A stretch of DNA of 64,000 nucleotides from Pseudogymnoascus destructans (lineage: Eukaryota; Ascomycota; Leotiomycetes; Thelebolales; Thelebolaceae): assembly GCF_001641265.1 (NCBI RefSeq), contig NW_020167534.1, forward strand, positions 372,001 through 436,000, written 5' to 3'. Both the position numbers and the translations under genes were made by a program. Below the pieces are notes generated by a model. The model was given only the letters and a program-made list of their open reading frames with translations. It was not told where the DNA came from and did no database searches. The stretch's first letter is position 1. Each line of letters begins with the position of its first letter. This document shows positions 22,555-33,926 of this stretch, piece by piece.

Positions 22555-25470
22555 ATGTCGCAACCACCTTCTCCCCATGAGGACGAAGATGCACAGGATG
22601 ATAATGTTATCCATAACGAGGCTACGGAGGCTACGATGTGGAGATCGGACTCTGATGGGGTATCGAAGAGGGACCTAGAAATCATGAAGGGCATTGTTGA
22701 TCACCTTACTGAGGCTAAGGACGAGAAGTGAGAACTACCACAATCCATCGGCGAATGATATATAATGTTTTACTAATTACCTACTAGCGATCGTGAAATT
22801 ACGTCGGTATTCCAGCGCATTGTAAACAAAAGGTTCCTTCCGGATTACCACGAAGTCATCAAGCACCCCGTCGCTTTCAGCACAGTCAGGGTACGCTTAT
22901 CTACCAACCTTACAGCTTCTTACGTACTAATACAATTGAAAGGCCAAAATACTTAGGAAGCAGTACTCAAGCTGGAAAGAATACGTGAGGGATTTTGCGT
23001 ATATGTCCCACAATGCACAAGTATACAATCGACCCTCAGCCGAGGCCTACGGCGACGCACTCAAACTCCGCGAGATGGTGAAACTCGAGCTGGCCAAGCT
23101 TGTGGACCAGAATATCATATCTGCAGAGGACGCAGAATACCCCGATCTGGGTGAAATCCCCGACGTTGAGGACTCCCCACCTCCACAACCTGACGAGGAA
23201 ATGCAAAGCGAAGACGAGCCGGTCGAGGATGACCGCGACGAGGAGGACGAAGATGAGGATGAGGAAGATGATGTTGATGACTCTGATGATGAGGGCGCCC
23301 GCAGGAGACGCCGCAAGGGCCCCCGATCATCTGCCGCCATTACCAAGCGCGAAGGTGGCAAGGTTGAAGAGGGCTCCAAGGATGATGCGGATGCGCATAA
23401 GAAGAGAGGAAGGCCACCGAAGGTCCACACACCAATGGAAGCGCGTATCAATACCATTCTTAAAGGTCTCAGGAAGTTCAAGGATGAAAAGGGAGACCTC
23501 AAGGTTCTACACTTCGAAAAGCCACCGGACAAGACTCTATTTCCCGAGTACTATCAAGAGATCAAGAACCCAATTGCGCTGGACATGATCAAGAGGAAGG
23601 CCAAGCGCAAGAAGTATAACTCAGTTGATGCCGTCATGAAAGATTTGGAGCTCATGTTCGATAACGCCAAAGAATACAATCTCGAGGATAGCGAGGTCTA
23701 TATGTGCGCCGCCGACTTGCAGAGAGAGTCTCGGATTCTTGCAGAACAGGAGAAAACTAAGCCAGATAGCGCTTACGTCGATGAGGATGGCAGGCTTCCT
23801 CTACCTGAAATCCTCCACAATGGTGAGATTTGGAAGGTTGGTGACTGGGTCCATCTCCAGAACCCGAACGACCTCACAAAGCCAATTGTGGCTCAAATCT
23901 ACCGCACTTGGCAAGATCCGGAAGGACAAAAGTGGATCAACGCCTGTTGGTATTATCGGCCAGAACAAACGGTTCACCGCTTTGAAAAGCACTTCTTTGA
24001 GAATGAAGTTGTGAAGACCGGACAATATCGCGACCACCACATCGACGAGGTTGTTGATCGCTGCTTTGTTATGTTCTTCACCCGATTTAATAAAGGCCGC
24101 CCACGAGGATTTCCACCTGACAAAGAAGTTTACGTCTGCGAGGCTAGATACAACGAGGACAAATTCAAGCTCAACAAGATCAAGACCTGGGCTAGTTGCG
24201 TGCCAGACGAAGTGCGAGAGAAGGATTACGAAATGGATCTATTTAACGTGCCAAGAAAGATGAAGAAGGTTCCTAGCCCGATCAAACACTTACTGCGCGA
24301 GGACGCAAAGGAAGACGACCCTCTTCCAAAGCCAACTTGGGGTGCAGCTAACGCCCCTCCGATTGTGGGCGCCGTTCATAAGCGACCCCGTGAGGCAAAT
24401 GTGAGTTTTGGGTGAATTCAACTTACTAGAGCATTTTCTAACAACAACAACAGGAGTCCCCACCTCCAGAGCCAACACCTTCTCCTCCACCTCCTCGCCC
24501 CGTGGAGCCTGTCCGCCGCTCTATTACCACCGAACGTGCAACAACTTACGGTCAAAGCGACACCCCAATGGGCAACATGCAGAACACAGCTCCATCTCCA
24601 GCCCCAGCACAACAAACGCTCAACTCATACGGCCAGCAGTCCTCTGCCGTTCGCCCTTCAGCTTCACCAGCTCCCCAGCTCCACCAACAGTCATCATATG
24701 CTTCTTACGCTACCGTTGATGTACCGCCACCCCAAACCCCATCCTTCGCACCATCCACAACCCACAACAACCATGCTATCACCCATGCTCCGCCCTCCAC
24801 CATCCACGCGTCCGCGCTCCAACACCCCGGAACCCCCAACCCACTCGCCAACTACGACAGTGGCTACGCCCGCTCAGTTCCCCAGCCGCGCAACTATGCA
24901 GCACCTCCCGCCGGCTCGCACGCCAATGCGTATAACCCTCCTCGCTCGGTTGAGGTGTACCACCTGAGCGACGTCGCAAATGCGAGTATTCCCCAAGACA
25001 TCCGCAGCCAGTTCCACCGCGACGAGAATGATCGGGTCTTGTTCTTCACGGCGCCACCACTGGATGTGCCAAGGGTGCCGGCCAAGGCGCGCGTCCTGGG
25101 TCACAGTCTGAAGTACCTTGCAGCGAAGCTGAAGGATACAGACGCACTTGCTGAGGCTCGGAAGGAGAGGGATAAGAAGCTAGCGGAGATGTCGAGTGAG
25201 AAGAGGAAGAGAGATGATGAGGAGTTTGCAAAGCGCGAGGAGGAAGTGGAGCAGGCGAAGATCCGTGCACTTCAGGCGTTTAATCGAGATATGGAGGAGG
25301 GTACGTTGAGAATTTACGAGCGCATATTTGGTGCTGATGGGAAGGCGGTGATGGAGGAGGAGAGATTGACACTCGAGAAAGTACATGCTAAGCAAAAGCT
25401 GAAGAATGAGGAGTCGGCGAAGCGTGAGCGCGAGTATGAGGAGAGCCAGAAAGCCCGGATCTATAGATAA
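22555..25470 (+). CDS. RSC1: RSC chromatin-remodelling complex subunit Rsc1/Rsc2 (two bromodomains, AT hook, BAH)
   Basis: Four exons (22555-22727, 22788-22890, 22943-24400, 24454-25470) give 916 residues, as in other ascomycetes. Bromodomain 1 spans about residues 30-135 (RFLPDYHEVIKHPVAFSTVR, then FAYMSHNAQVYN). An acidic Asp/Glu run, then an AT hook (KKRGRPPK, about residue 247) follow. Bromodomain 2 is about 258-350 (PEYYQEIKNPIALDMIK, MFDNAKEYN). The BAH domain is about 380-500 (WKVGDWVHLQNPNDLTKPIV, PEQTVHRFEKHFFENEVVKT). The tail has a Pro/Gln/Ser-rich part and a basic coiled coil near the end. RSC remodels promoter nucleosomes; the bromodomains bind acetyl-lysine. Yeast has two paralogues, and which one this is cannot be told; most filamentous fungi have one. 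Confidence 0.94.
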
Positions 25471-26104
25471 TTGTTTCCAGAGCGGATGGGCAGGGTGCTG
25501 GTTTGGGGGGTGCTACGAGTATCGGGATATGGCGTTATGGACTGGGGGTGTTGGGAACCTGGAGTGCTTATGCGGGTTTGAGACTGATATGGTCTCGTAT
25601 GGTTGTCATTATACTGTAACATCAGGCTCACTACGCCGTACTTTGCACCGGGGCATTACCACCTCACAAGGTCTGGGGCTATTATGTACCTTAGTAAATC
25701 AATAGATTCTCTGATTCTGGATCCCACGTAAATCACCGAGATGTTGATCACAATATACTCGTACTCGGCTTTTGGAATCATACATTTTATTTTCATTTAT
25801 TTTCGTAAATAGATTCCTTTTAACTTTCAAGCCACCCACCAACAGCCCTCCGTGCACGCACAATAGGTATATACATAGAAGTGAACGTTTGTTTCGCCTA
25901 CAACGAAGCAGAAAAAACAAACAACGAAAGAAGGTCAAGAATAAGAATTCTAGGAACGTCTATCTATCTCTACCGCAAAGGGTAGGAAGATAACAGGATC
26001 ATGTATACTCTTTCCATCAACTTTCCAAAAAAGCGACTTAAGAACACACCACACAGCCCCAAGATCGATTCCATGAACCCCGCAACAGGGACGGGAGTGC
26101 GAAT
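25471..26104. other. Intergenic between convergent RSC1/2 and GH17 gene
   Basis: A 634-bp spacer containing both 3' UTRs. AT-rich at 25770-25830. No gene recognised. Confidence 0.6.
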
Positions 26105-27351
26105 CTAGCCAGATGGGCACTCGCCGAGGAAACCCCACCACTGCTCAGCCCCAAACTGAACAGCAGAGCTGGTCTTCCACATCATGTTGTAAGGGCTGAA
26201 GAGCATGACACCAGATGGGACCGATTGGAACGCCGACTTAATAGCGGCGATGGCGGTCTCCTGGTTCGACGACGACGGGATGGCAAGGCCGTTGGCGGTT
26301 CCCTGGGATGGCCAGCCGGTCTCGGTGATGACAATGGTCTGGCTGCTGTCCGCGAGCTTGGACTTGAGGCTCTCAATCGACCTGGTCAAGAAGCTTCCGG
26401 CGCTGGCGGCATTGGTGTTAGGGTCGAAGAAGGGGTGGCTGTTGACGGCGCAGTAGTCGGCGTTGTCGCACAGGCTTGGGTTGGCGAGCGTGGCGACGAG
26501 AGTGTCGCAGGTGACGACGGGTCCGTTGTATCCGGCGGCTCTGAGGAGCGAGCGAGCAGAGCTCATGGCGGCAACGACGGCGGAGGCAGAAGACTGGCCA
26601 CTGTTGACAAGCTCGTTACCGACGGAGATGGTGTGGATGATCGACCAGTCGCCGTTGACAGCGGAGACAATGTCATGGACAGCTCCAGAGATATTAGAGA
26701 TATCGAAGATGCCCTGGAAAACCTTCATGCCGTGGGCCTTGGCAGCAGCGACCACGGAGGAGACGGCATTGCAGTCAGTGCCGTATGTGCGGACGGTAGA
26801 GTAACCGCTTCCAAATCCACCGAAGTCCGTCAGGACCTGGTCGGCGGTCTTGCAGGTGCCATCGTTGTTGTATGGGTTGTATGTGAGACCGTAACCAGCA
26901 GCGGATGGCTCAGATGCGCCGGACGACGCAGAGGGGGATGGAGAGCTATCAGATGATGCCGACGATGCCGACGATGCCGACGATGCGTTTGTGTCAGCTA
27001 CCTTGTCGGCCACGACTGGTGCAACTGCCTCGGGAGTTGGGGATGGCGCAGCTGGGGCGGCGAGGGCCTCAGTCTGAGCGGCAGGCAGCTTAGTGGTGGT
27101 GGAGACAGGGGTGCCGTTTTGATCAACGTAGACAATCACGTGGGCAACGTTAGAGTTATCGCGGACAGTCACATCCTTCTTGGCATGGAAAGCCTCGTGG
27201 GCATGGCGTCCTGCGGCTCGTTAGTAGCTAATCCTTGAATAGCGCCTCGGTCAGTTTGAAGAATTTAAAAGTGGCTTTACTTACTGTGAGGTTGAGCGAC
27301 AGCAAGCTGGAGCAGCGAGATGGCCGCGAGTGAAAGAGTGGCAGTCTTCAT
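26105..27351 (-). CDS. Secreted cell-wall GH17 glucan 1,3-beta-glucosidase/transglucosylase (Scw4/Scw10/Mp65 type)
   Basis: Two exons (27285-27351, 26105-27210) give 390 residues. The start MKTATLSLAAISLLQLAVAQ is a signal peptide. HRRHAHEAFHAKK follows, with a likely Kex2-type basic site. A Pro/Ala/Ser-rich linker with a run of Ser-Ala repeats lies at about residues 60-110. The GH17 domain starts GYGLTYNPYNNDGTCKTADQ. The acid/base Glu is in SVGNELV and the nucleophile Glu in ITETGWPS. It ends EQWWGFLGECPSG, with no GPI signal, so it is probably bound to or released from the wall. These enzymes cleave and re-join beta-1,3-glucan. The 74-bp intron separates the signal peptide, a common layout. 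Confidence 0.92.
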
Positions 27352-28720
27352 ATTGAGAAACTGAATAGGAGTTCTGAGTGTGTATTTTTGGAGAGAGGTA
27401 TTGACTATTCGCAACGGCTGTCAGCAGGTTTCTATGTAGTTTAAGGAGTTTCATAAGGAGTGCTTGATCTTTAAAGCGAGACTGTGAGAGCAAAGAGATA
27501 AAAAATGGTTGGAATGTTGTGCTATGGCTGAAGCCATGTGGTGAATTTCATTGAGCATTTAAGGCAGACTATCTCTCACCCTCTGGCGTGACCGTGTTGA
27601 AAGTCCACTCTCATTCATCCCTTAGAACCGACTCTCGAGGCAGGCACGATTCTCATGAACCATCTGGGTTCTACAACGACCACAGCTCAAAATAAAACGC
27701 ATAGAACTCTCACAAGGAGAATTCGATTTGGGAAGCTTGACATATGATAAGAAACGTAAAGACATACCCCTAGGTGTCTATATCTTCAGACTTTGCTGAA
27801 GCGAGAGAATGTGATAATGTGATGCAGCCACAGGCGCAATCGACGATTTATACGAGGCAGTGACGAAGACCGGCTAAGACTAAGCTTTGTAGATGCGACT
27901 GAAAGGAATGGACAGGAGGTTTATCGAAACCGAATTGAATATCCTCCAGAGGCTTTGATGGGCGAGTCGCAGACTACAAGAAAAAGGGCTTGCGTGGTCG
28001 GTGGGCGTTTATAAAATGAAAGTGTGACGAAGAGGAAAGAATCAACGCGAGGCCGGGGGGACAGAAGACTTCAAATACGTTCAGATAGGAAGCGGCGGTC
28101 TGGCCCTGCCCTTTGACCCACCACAGTCATACTATAGCACACAAACAGAAAACTGCCTCAACTTTCTAGTAGCAAAAGTGATCAAAAACAGTGAGTTTTC
28201 AGTTGGGGGCGACAGCGGCAACCCCCTCAGCGGCCCACGTACGCACACGGTATCGCCATTTAGTATGTACTCGTAATTTGGTACAACAGTGATCTTGTGG
28301 GGAGTTGTGGGGGTGGCGGGATAGGCGCTGGAAGATCCGGCCATAGGGACAGCGAGGGGTCCCTTGCCGTCGGTCTGGACTCTTGCGAGAATACACGACC
28401 GCCAACGGGACAAAGTCCGGCGGGGAGAATAAAAGAGCCACGCGGACCAGAGGCACGGAGACAGAATAGCTGAGGCGGAGCGTCTATTGACAGACATAAT
28501 GCTTGGCGTTTCGAGTCTGTCGTCGCTACCAAATTGCTGTGTTCTTGGTTCCGCGAGTTACAGTGAAGCAGCCCAGCTTTGTGACGAAGCCCATCCAGTG
28601 AGAAGACAGGCAGTTTATCCGGTCGTAGTCCACTGGGCGGACACTGAGAGGACCCTTTCACGCCCTTCTACACAGAGCTGGTGAAGCTCACTGGGTGCAG
28701 TGGTGCGGGTACCTGGCAGA
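27352..28720. other. Long intergenic region upstream of GH17 gene
   Basis: A 1369-bp region holding the GH17 promoter. Overlapping reverse-strand ORFs at 28132-28661 in different frames show no known domain and no clear splice pattern. Nothing else recognised. Confidence 0.5.
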
Positions 28721-29871
28721 TAAGTCGTGGCGTAACGCAAAGGGTGACGTAACGCAAAGGATTTATGAGAACAACCATGTAGAAATTAAATAATTAAACA
28801 TCAACACAACATCAAGCAGCTGTAGCAAGTGTGATGTATGAGGCGGTAAGATAACAAGCGCAATTCAATTTTAAAGACAGTGTGCTATAAAGCTACCACT
28901 TATATGTGAACCGTGGCCATTACAAATAAGAAGTCGGTATTAGCTTCCTGCTTTTGCTTGGGTTATTAGTTCAAAAACACGCTTCAACTACTCTAAACCG
29001 TGAACGTTACTCGTCTAACCCTTTTGTATTTGCTAAAAAGAACCATTCGTTAAGTACGCTATTCGGTATCTAGTTCTGTAAGACGTTCTTCCCTTTGAAA
29101 ATCCTAAGTGGTAGTAAAATAGTTCCATCTACGCAAATACAGTCTACCATCAAAACCTATTCTTAACGGCTAGGATGAGCCTAGTGCTTCGTACGAAGTA
29201 ATGAATCGAGTATTATACACGTTGACTCCATTGTCCTAATCGAAAATCCGGACTCGTCTATGTTATATTTTGGTTGATTCCATGCTCTTAAACCACTTTC
29301 TTATACGCGTCAAACTACGCGTTAAGCACTAGTTTTGTAGCCCCGTCCATTTGTACCGACTTAATACGACGTCTAATAGCGACTTTGAGATGTAGATGTC
29401 GTATAATAAAACAGGGGACCTAGTCCTGGCTAAGGGTGTGCTGTGGTAGGAGTCAAGTTCACCGTGTGTCACGTTCACCGAGTGTCGCGTTGTCCAAATT
29501 GTACGTTCGTTTTGTACGCAGCTCCTTGGCTATTTCTTTCAGTAGGCGATGCCCTAGAGAGTATCCACTGATTGCTAAGTCTTTAATCCACTTAAGAAGC
29601 ACATTCTCTTGAGCGTACGAGAGTTTCTGCTGCTGTTGGCGAGGTTGAGGACGCGATAACCCATCATTGACGCGACGCGTCAATGTGCTCGGTGATAACC
29701 CCAAGACCTATTGACCATTTTCAACGCCAGTTATTGCCTGAGTAATACGAGACTCTAAATCAGCCCCGCTATGCTTTTCCTGCGTACCATTGTTGAGCTA
29801 TTCAAGTTATAGGTTAGAGGTCCTTGGTAATCCTTTGCGTTACGCTACCCTTTGCGTTACGCCACGACTTA
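28721..29871 (-). mobile_element. Pogo-class DNA transposon (second family) with 42-bp terminal inverted repeats
   Basis: The left end TAAGTCGTGGCGTAACGCAA at 28721 is mirrored by TTGCGTTACGCCACGACTTA ending at 29871. The inverted repeats run 42 bp with two mismatches. TA is at both tips. Each repeat contains two tandem copies of CGTAACGCAAAGG, probable transposase-binding sites. The element is 1151 bp, shorter than full pogo elements (about 1.9-2 kb), and its transposase is on the reverse strand and lacks the C-terminal part. A second copy of the family starts at 42191. Confidence 0.9.
28780..29830 (-). pseudogene. Pogo transposase pseudogene (C-terminally truncated, decayed)
   Basis: Reading the reverse strand from right to left: a helix-turn-helix part at 29459-29740 (GLSPSTLTRRVNDGLSRPQP, SYAQENVLLKWIKDLAISGY), the first catalytic block YNIDESGFSIRTMEST near 29270, CVDGTILLPLRIFKGKNVLQ near 29120, ANTKG and SNVHGLE near 29010, and NGHGSHISGSFIAHCL with LPPHTSHLLQ near 28880-28830. 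The usual DGH is NGH here, a G-to-A change. Stops interrupt it at several places. The rest of the C-terminus is deleted up to the left inverted repeat. Confidence 0.82.
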
Positions 29872-30772
29872 CGTTAACGAGTCATGTTGCCTTTCGCCCC
29901 CTTTTTTTTTCGGTCCGGAATAAATGTCAGCCAATATACTAAGTCAGTTTCCACGTGAGGGCCACCACACCGGAAGCTGTCGGGTTTTGAAAGGGGCCTT
30001 TGGGGATTCCAGGGCAGATATTTGCATTTTTGTACTCCGTAGTGCTATAAAATTTGTTAGAATAAACTGCATACGAGGCCAAGCTTTTTTGCCATCGCCA
30101 AGCAAATTCCCACGATCTCACAAACTGCCGATCTCTCGCCAATCCTTGCCTTAAGCCAGCCAGGGCCACGACGACTTTCCCCTCGAACTCCTCGGAAAGC
30201 AGGCACCAAGCTCGTGGAAAAGTCGATGGCTGTGTCTAGAGTACAGCGCGGTGTTGTACTGTACTTCCGTGCCCACCTACCCCCGCTCAGGTGCATAACT
30301 CCAGTAAAGATACTGCGTTGGGAGTACTTTCCAAGCAAGTATCAGCCGCCGTTGTTTCAACAGGCTTTCTAGGGGCTGGTCTCGTCCGGATATTCCCCTT
30401 TAGTCAGGAACGACTGATACGGGAGCTGAGTGCCTATTGATAGGCCCAACTCGGATGAGGTGTGCAGAACACGGGCAACCAAGGGCGTTGCCAGAAACAT
30501 CACGTGCAGCTAGCTAATCGTGTGGATGGATGAACCCCCAGGATGCTAGGACAGAGCACTCACTCATCTGGAGCAGACTTCAGTATCGGATAAACCAGTA
30601 TTAGACATTAAACATAGTCCTCACCATCACGGCCAGACCGTCCATAATCCCCCCATCTATAATAATGCATCTTCGTGCAGCCCGTACAGCCATCTATATA
30701 ATACCCCCATCCACCTCCCGACAGAGCTCTTCATAATCTATACAATACACCCCCTCCGCACTGACCCCTCAT
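29872..30772. other. Intergenic between pogo element and LCB1 3' end
   Basis: A 901-bp region. It includes a poly-T run at 29902-29910 and a pyrimidine-rich stretch at 30640-30770, probably the LCB1 3' UTR. ORFs at 29924-30338 show no recognisable content. Confidence 0.5.
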
Positions 30773-32566
30773 TTAAGCAGTAGGGGGTACGACGAGCTTA
30801 CTGTTCGCCTTACGCGTCATCACCTTCGTGACCGCGTGCCGGATAACCACACCGGCCTTCTCGGTCTCCTTCTTCGTCAGTCCCGTCGTGACGCACACCT
30901 TCAGCGCGGGCTGTAGCTGCCATCCCTGCTCCTTGGCGGTGCTGGACGGCGCGACTGGCATAGCCTTGAGGCGCGTGATGAGAACTCCGTTCGCAAGACA
31001 CTGTTCGTGTTAGCAATCTTCTCCCCCAGAGAACACAATACGAGAATGCTGGGATAGAGAAAAGAGCTTACCTCGTCCACGCACTCCTGCAGCACACGCT
31101 CCTGGTCATTCATGCTCAGCCGCCTCGTATTCACCACATCCGGCTTAAGCACACACAACACCATCGGGTTATCCACCGCGCTCGTCACCGTAATCCAATC
31201 ACTCCTCGGATCAAGCTGCGCACGCATGGCCTTAATATTCTCACGACACCCCGCCAAGATCTCCGGCATAGTCTGCAGCATCGCCAGCGCCTCGCTCGCC
31301 GTTGTGGCCATCATGGCTGGAAGGGCGGCGGAGAAGGTGTAAGCTGCGGCGCTGATACGTTGGTGCTCTACGATGTCGCTGGAGCCGGCGCAGAAACCAC
31401 CGCCTGCGCAGAGGGGACCGGAAAGAGAGCCGACGATCATGTCGACGGAGGAGGAGTCGACGTTTTGGGCTTCCGTGACGCCGCGGCCGGTGCGGCCGAG
31501 GACGCCGAAGGACCAAGTCTCGTCGAGGATGAGGCGGAATTTGTAACGGAGGCGGAGTTCAACCTTGTGTGTGTTAGCTTGAGTCAGAAAGGGGTAACTG
31601 CTAGACTTACAACTTTAGGCAGGTCGACGCAATCACCGACTGTCTCAAACAGACCCTCAGTAACAATGAATCGCCTGGTAAGAGGCTTCTTCGCCTGCTC
31701 CTTCACAACCCTCTGTAGCACTCTCTCCAAATCCTCCATATCGTTATGCTCATACCACCTAATCGTGCTACGGCAAATCTGGAGCCCCTTCCTGATCGCA
31801 TAGTTGCACGCCTTGTCAGCGACAATTATATCGCCTCTCTTGCTGAACGCAGGGATCACACTCGAGATCGTAGAGAATGACTGCGCGTACACGATACACG
31901 CCTCCGTGCCCAGATGCGAGGCAACGTCCGCCTCGGTCTTCATGTGCACATCCTGAGTTCCGTAGAATTGAGGGGGTCCGCAGGGTCCCACGCCGTAGGT
32001 GCGGAGTGTCTCAATCGCCTTCTCCTTGAGATGTTCGTTGGCCACGAGGTTGTAGTAGTTGTATGACGCGAGGTTGGTGACGGTGCGGCCATTGGCAAGC
32101 TTCGATTTCGGTCCCGACATGCTACACACAGCATTAGTCCCAGCTACCTAGCATGGCATCATGGGGGGGGACACATACCCAACAATAACCGGCAGCTTCT
32201 CCTGCACACTCTCCTCAAACGCCGTCAACGGCGCCACCAGCGGCTCCGGGGTCCACTCATCCACCAAATCATCAATCTCCTATTCCCCGTCAGCACTCTC
32301 CCCCCGTCGTCCAGAGCTCAACATACCTCCTCCGACAGCGTGACAAAATTCTGTCGATGCGTCGAGTAACTCGGCGCTAGCAGGTACCTCACAAAGAACA
32401 CCACGAGAACAAGCTCGATGGCCGAGCGAACCGGGTCATTCTGGTAGCTGGACCGGACGTAGCGGATCAGCATCGCCGAGCCAGGCACCTTCTGGAACTG
32501 GTCCGCCGCCTCGTTCATGTAGCTGAGCACCAGCTTCTGCGCATCCTGGAGCTCCATTGTTGTCAT
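30773..32566 (-). CDS. LCB1: Serine palmitoyltransferase subunit 1
   Basis: A reverse-strand gene of at least five exons. The start MTTMELQDAQKLVLSYMNEA precedes one membrane helix (SAIELVLVVFFVRYLLAPSY). The aminotransferase-like domain has LASYNYYNLVANEHLKEKAI, GPCGPPQFYGTQDVHMKTEA and ILDETWSFGVLGRTGRGVTE. Where LCB2 carries the PLP lysine, this protein reads GSLSGPLCAGGGFCAGS with no lysine, as expected for the non-catalytic LCB1. Cys in YGVGPCGPP corresponds to the conserved cysteine changed in human HSAN1. With LCB2 it condenses serine and palmitoyl-CoA in the ER, the first step of sphingolipid synthesis. The ATG at 32566 is preferred over one at 32650. It ends TRKANSKLVVPPTA. Confidence 0.95.
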
Positions 32567-32854
32567 GGGTGTTCGTTGTTTGTTGGCGTATGGGCAGTTG
32601 GCGAGCGTAGCTGTCCTGGGAAGATGAATGGGCTTCAGGGTCTCGTGCAAGATGCGTGGGAGGAAACGCCCACGTACTACAATTTATATATGCATCACGT
32701 GATGCGGCGGGATTGAAGGATGCTATTGTGATAATAGCCTATCATAATGGTAACGTGGTCAGAATAAAATCTGCAGTGCTACGAGTATTCCCCTCTTTTC
32801 AAAAATGCCTTCGAAATAGAAACTTCTCTTGATATATTCGTTAATTGAAACAAT

Positions 32855-33310
32855 ATGCGTTCTTCAGTTATCACCCTCATCGCTAGCGCCATCACCACCT
32901 TGGCATCACCACTCACTGACCATCAAATCAACATAGCTTGCTCAGCATGCCCTGGGGGACCCTGCGACGCAATCGTCCATTGCCCGGTGGACAAACACCT
33001 TGTGTATTTCGCCATCTCCTTACTAAAACCTAAAACATACATATACTGATTAACTTATATGAAAATGAATACATAAACTGATAATATAATATTTTCTAGG
33101 TCGACTGCCCCAAACCCCTCACCTGCTCAGTATGCCTTGGCTCATACTGCCTTGCTCTAATCGAATGTCCTGTTGACAGATGCTGTGGTATTAAAAAGGG
33201 GGATGCTCCTTGCGTATGTCATTCCTAATTTTGATGTATAGTTTATAGAGTATTATTTATCCCTTTCTAATGGCTATCAGGTTGATTGCCCCCCCGCCAC
33301 AACCGCTTGA
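32855..33310 (+). CDS. Small secreted cysteine-rich protein with internal repeat
   Basis: Three exons (32855-32986, 33100-33213, 33281-33310), both introns phase 0 (113 and 67 bp), give 91 residues. MRSSVITLIASAITTLASPL is a likely signal peptide. The mature part has 13 cysteines. Two blocks have the same spacing, C-x2-C-x4-C-x5-C-P-V-D: CSACPGGPCDAIVHCPVD and CSVCLGSYCLALIECPVD. The second continues RCCGIKKGDAPC. Exons 2 and 3 both start VDCP. I do not recognise the family. It may be an effector, a wall protein or a secreted peptide; the splice model is supported by clean GT/AG sites and an open frame but not by homology. AT-rich introns contrast with the coding exons. It lies between LCB1 (divergent) and FKS1. 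Confidence 0.68.
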
Positions 33311-33926
33311 CCAGAGTATCAGCTCTTAAAACACAGTTTCTTGAGAAACCGCGGATGACTTGAATGACTTCTTTGCTGCGACGTTGAGAGAAATACCGCC
33401 GTCTAGGATGCAAGAGGCGGCGGTATTTTCATTGAGATTCAAGTAAGGTCTGCCAATGTTCAGGTAGACGACATAGCCATCACTCTCACAAGACCCAGCC
33501 GTAGCCACATACACGTGTTAAAAGTTTGTACAGTTCAATCAATGCCTTTTATATTCTCCTACTGTATGTATGCTGCACTGGGATCCCCTTAGCCCCGTTG
33601 TCCAGCCTGGACCCCCCCCCTTCAAAACCACGTCAAAAACACAATCAATGCGCGATCAATCATTTTACAAAAAAAAGGCCAACTTGGTTGCTAGTAAAAC
33701 GAAAACCTTTTACAGGTACATCATCCCATCCCGAACCCCCCACCCCCACCCCAAAAAAAAACTTCAAAATACATTCATGAACCGCGTAATAAAACAATCC
33801 CTCTCTCCTCCTCCTCCCCCCTCCTTCCTCAATTCGGCCTTTCCAGAGAGATGAGCCCCCTGCTACACCACCATCCACCAAAAACTTCTATTCACATATA
33901 CACAGCCGTTCCCCCTCCCCGTAAAT
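33311..33926. other. Intergenic with 11-bp hairpin, downstream of FKS1
   Basis: A 616-bp spacer between the convergent cysteine-rich gene and FKS1. AAATACCGCCG (33391-33401) and CGGCGGTATTT (33418-33428) form a perfect 11-bp stem with a 16-nt loop. Several C runs and A runs follow at 33608-33770. A 62-codon reverse-strand ORF over the hairpin has no recognisable content. Confidence 0.6.

Noticed and set aside
26225..26956. 243-codon ORF on the + strand
   Set aside because: It is antisense to the GH17 gene, whose C-rich third positions keep this frame open; the composition is Gly/Asp/Val-rich without any domain.
28132..28661. Overlapping reverse-strand ORFs of 121 and 133 codons
   Set aside because: Two frames compete over the same DNA, no domain or signal peptide is clear, and no splice pattern joins them.
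33326..33514. 62-codon reverse-strand ORF next to the cysteine-rich gene
   Set aside because: No domain or signal peptide; it spans the hairpin in the probable 3' region.
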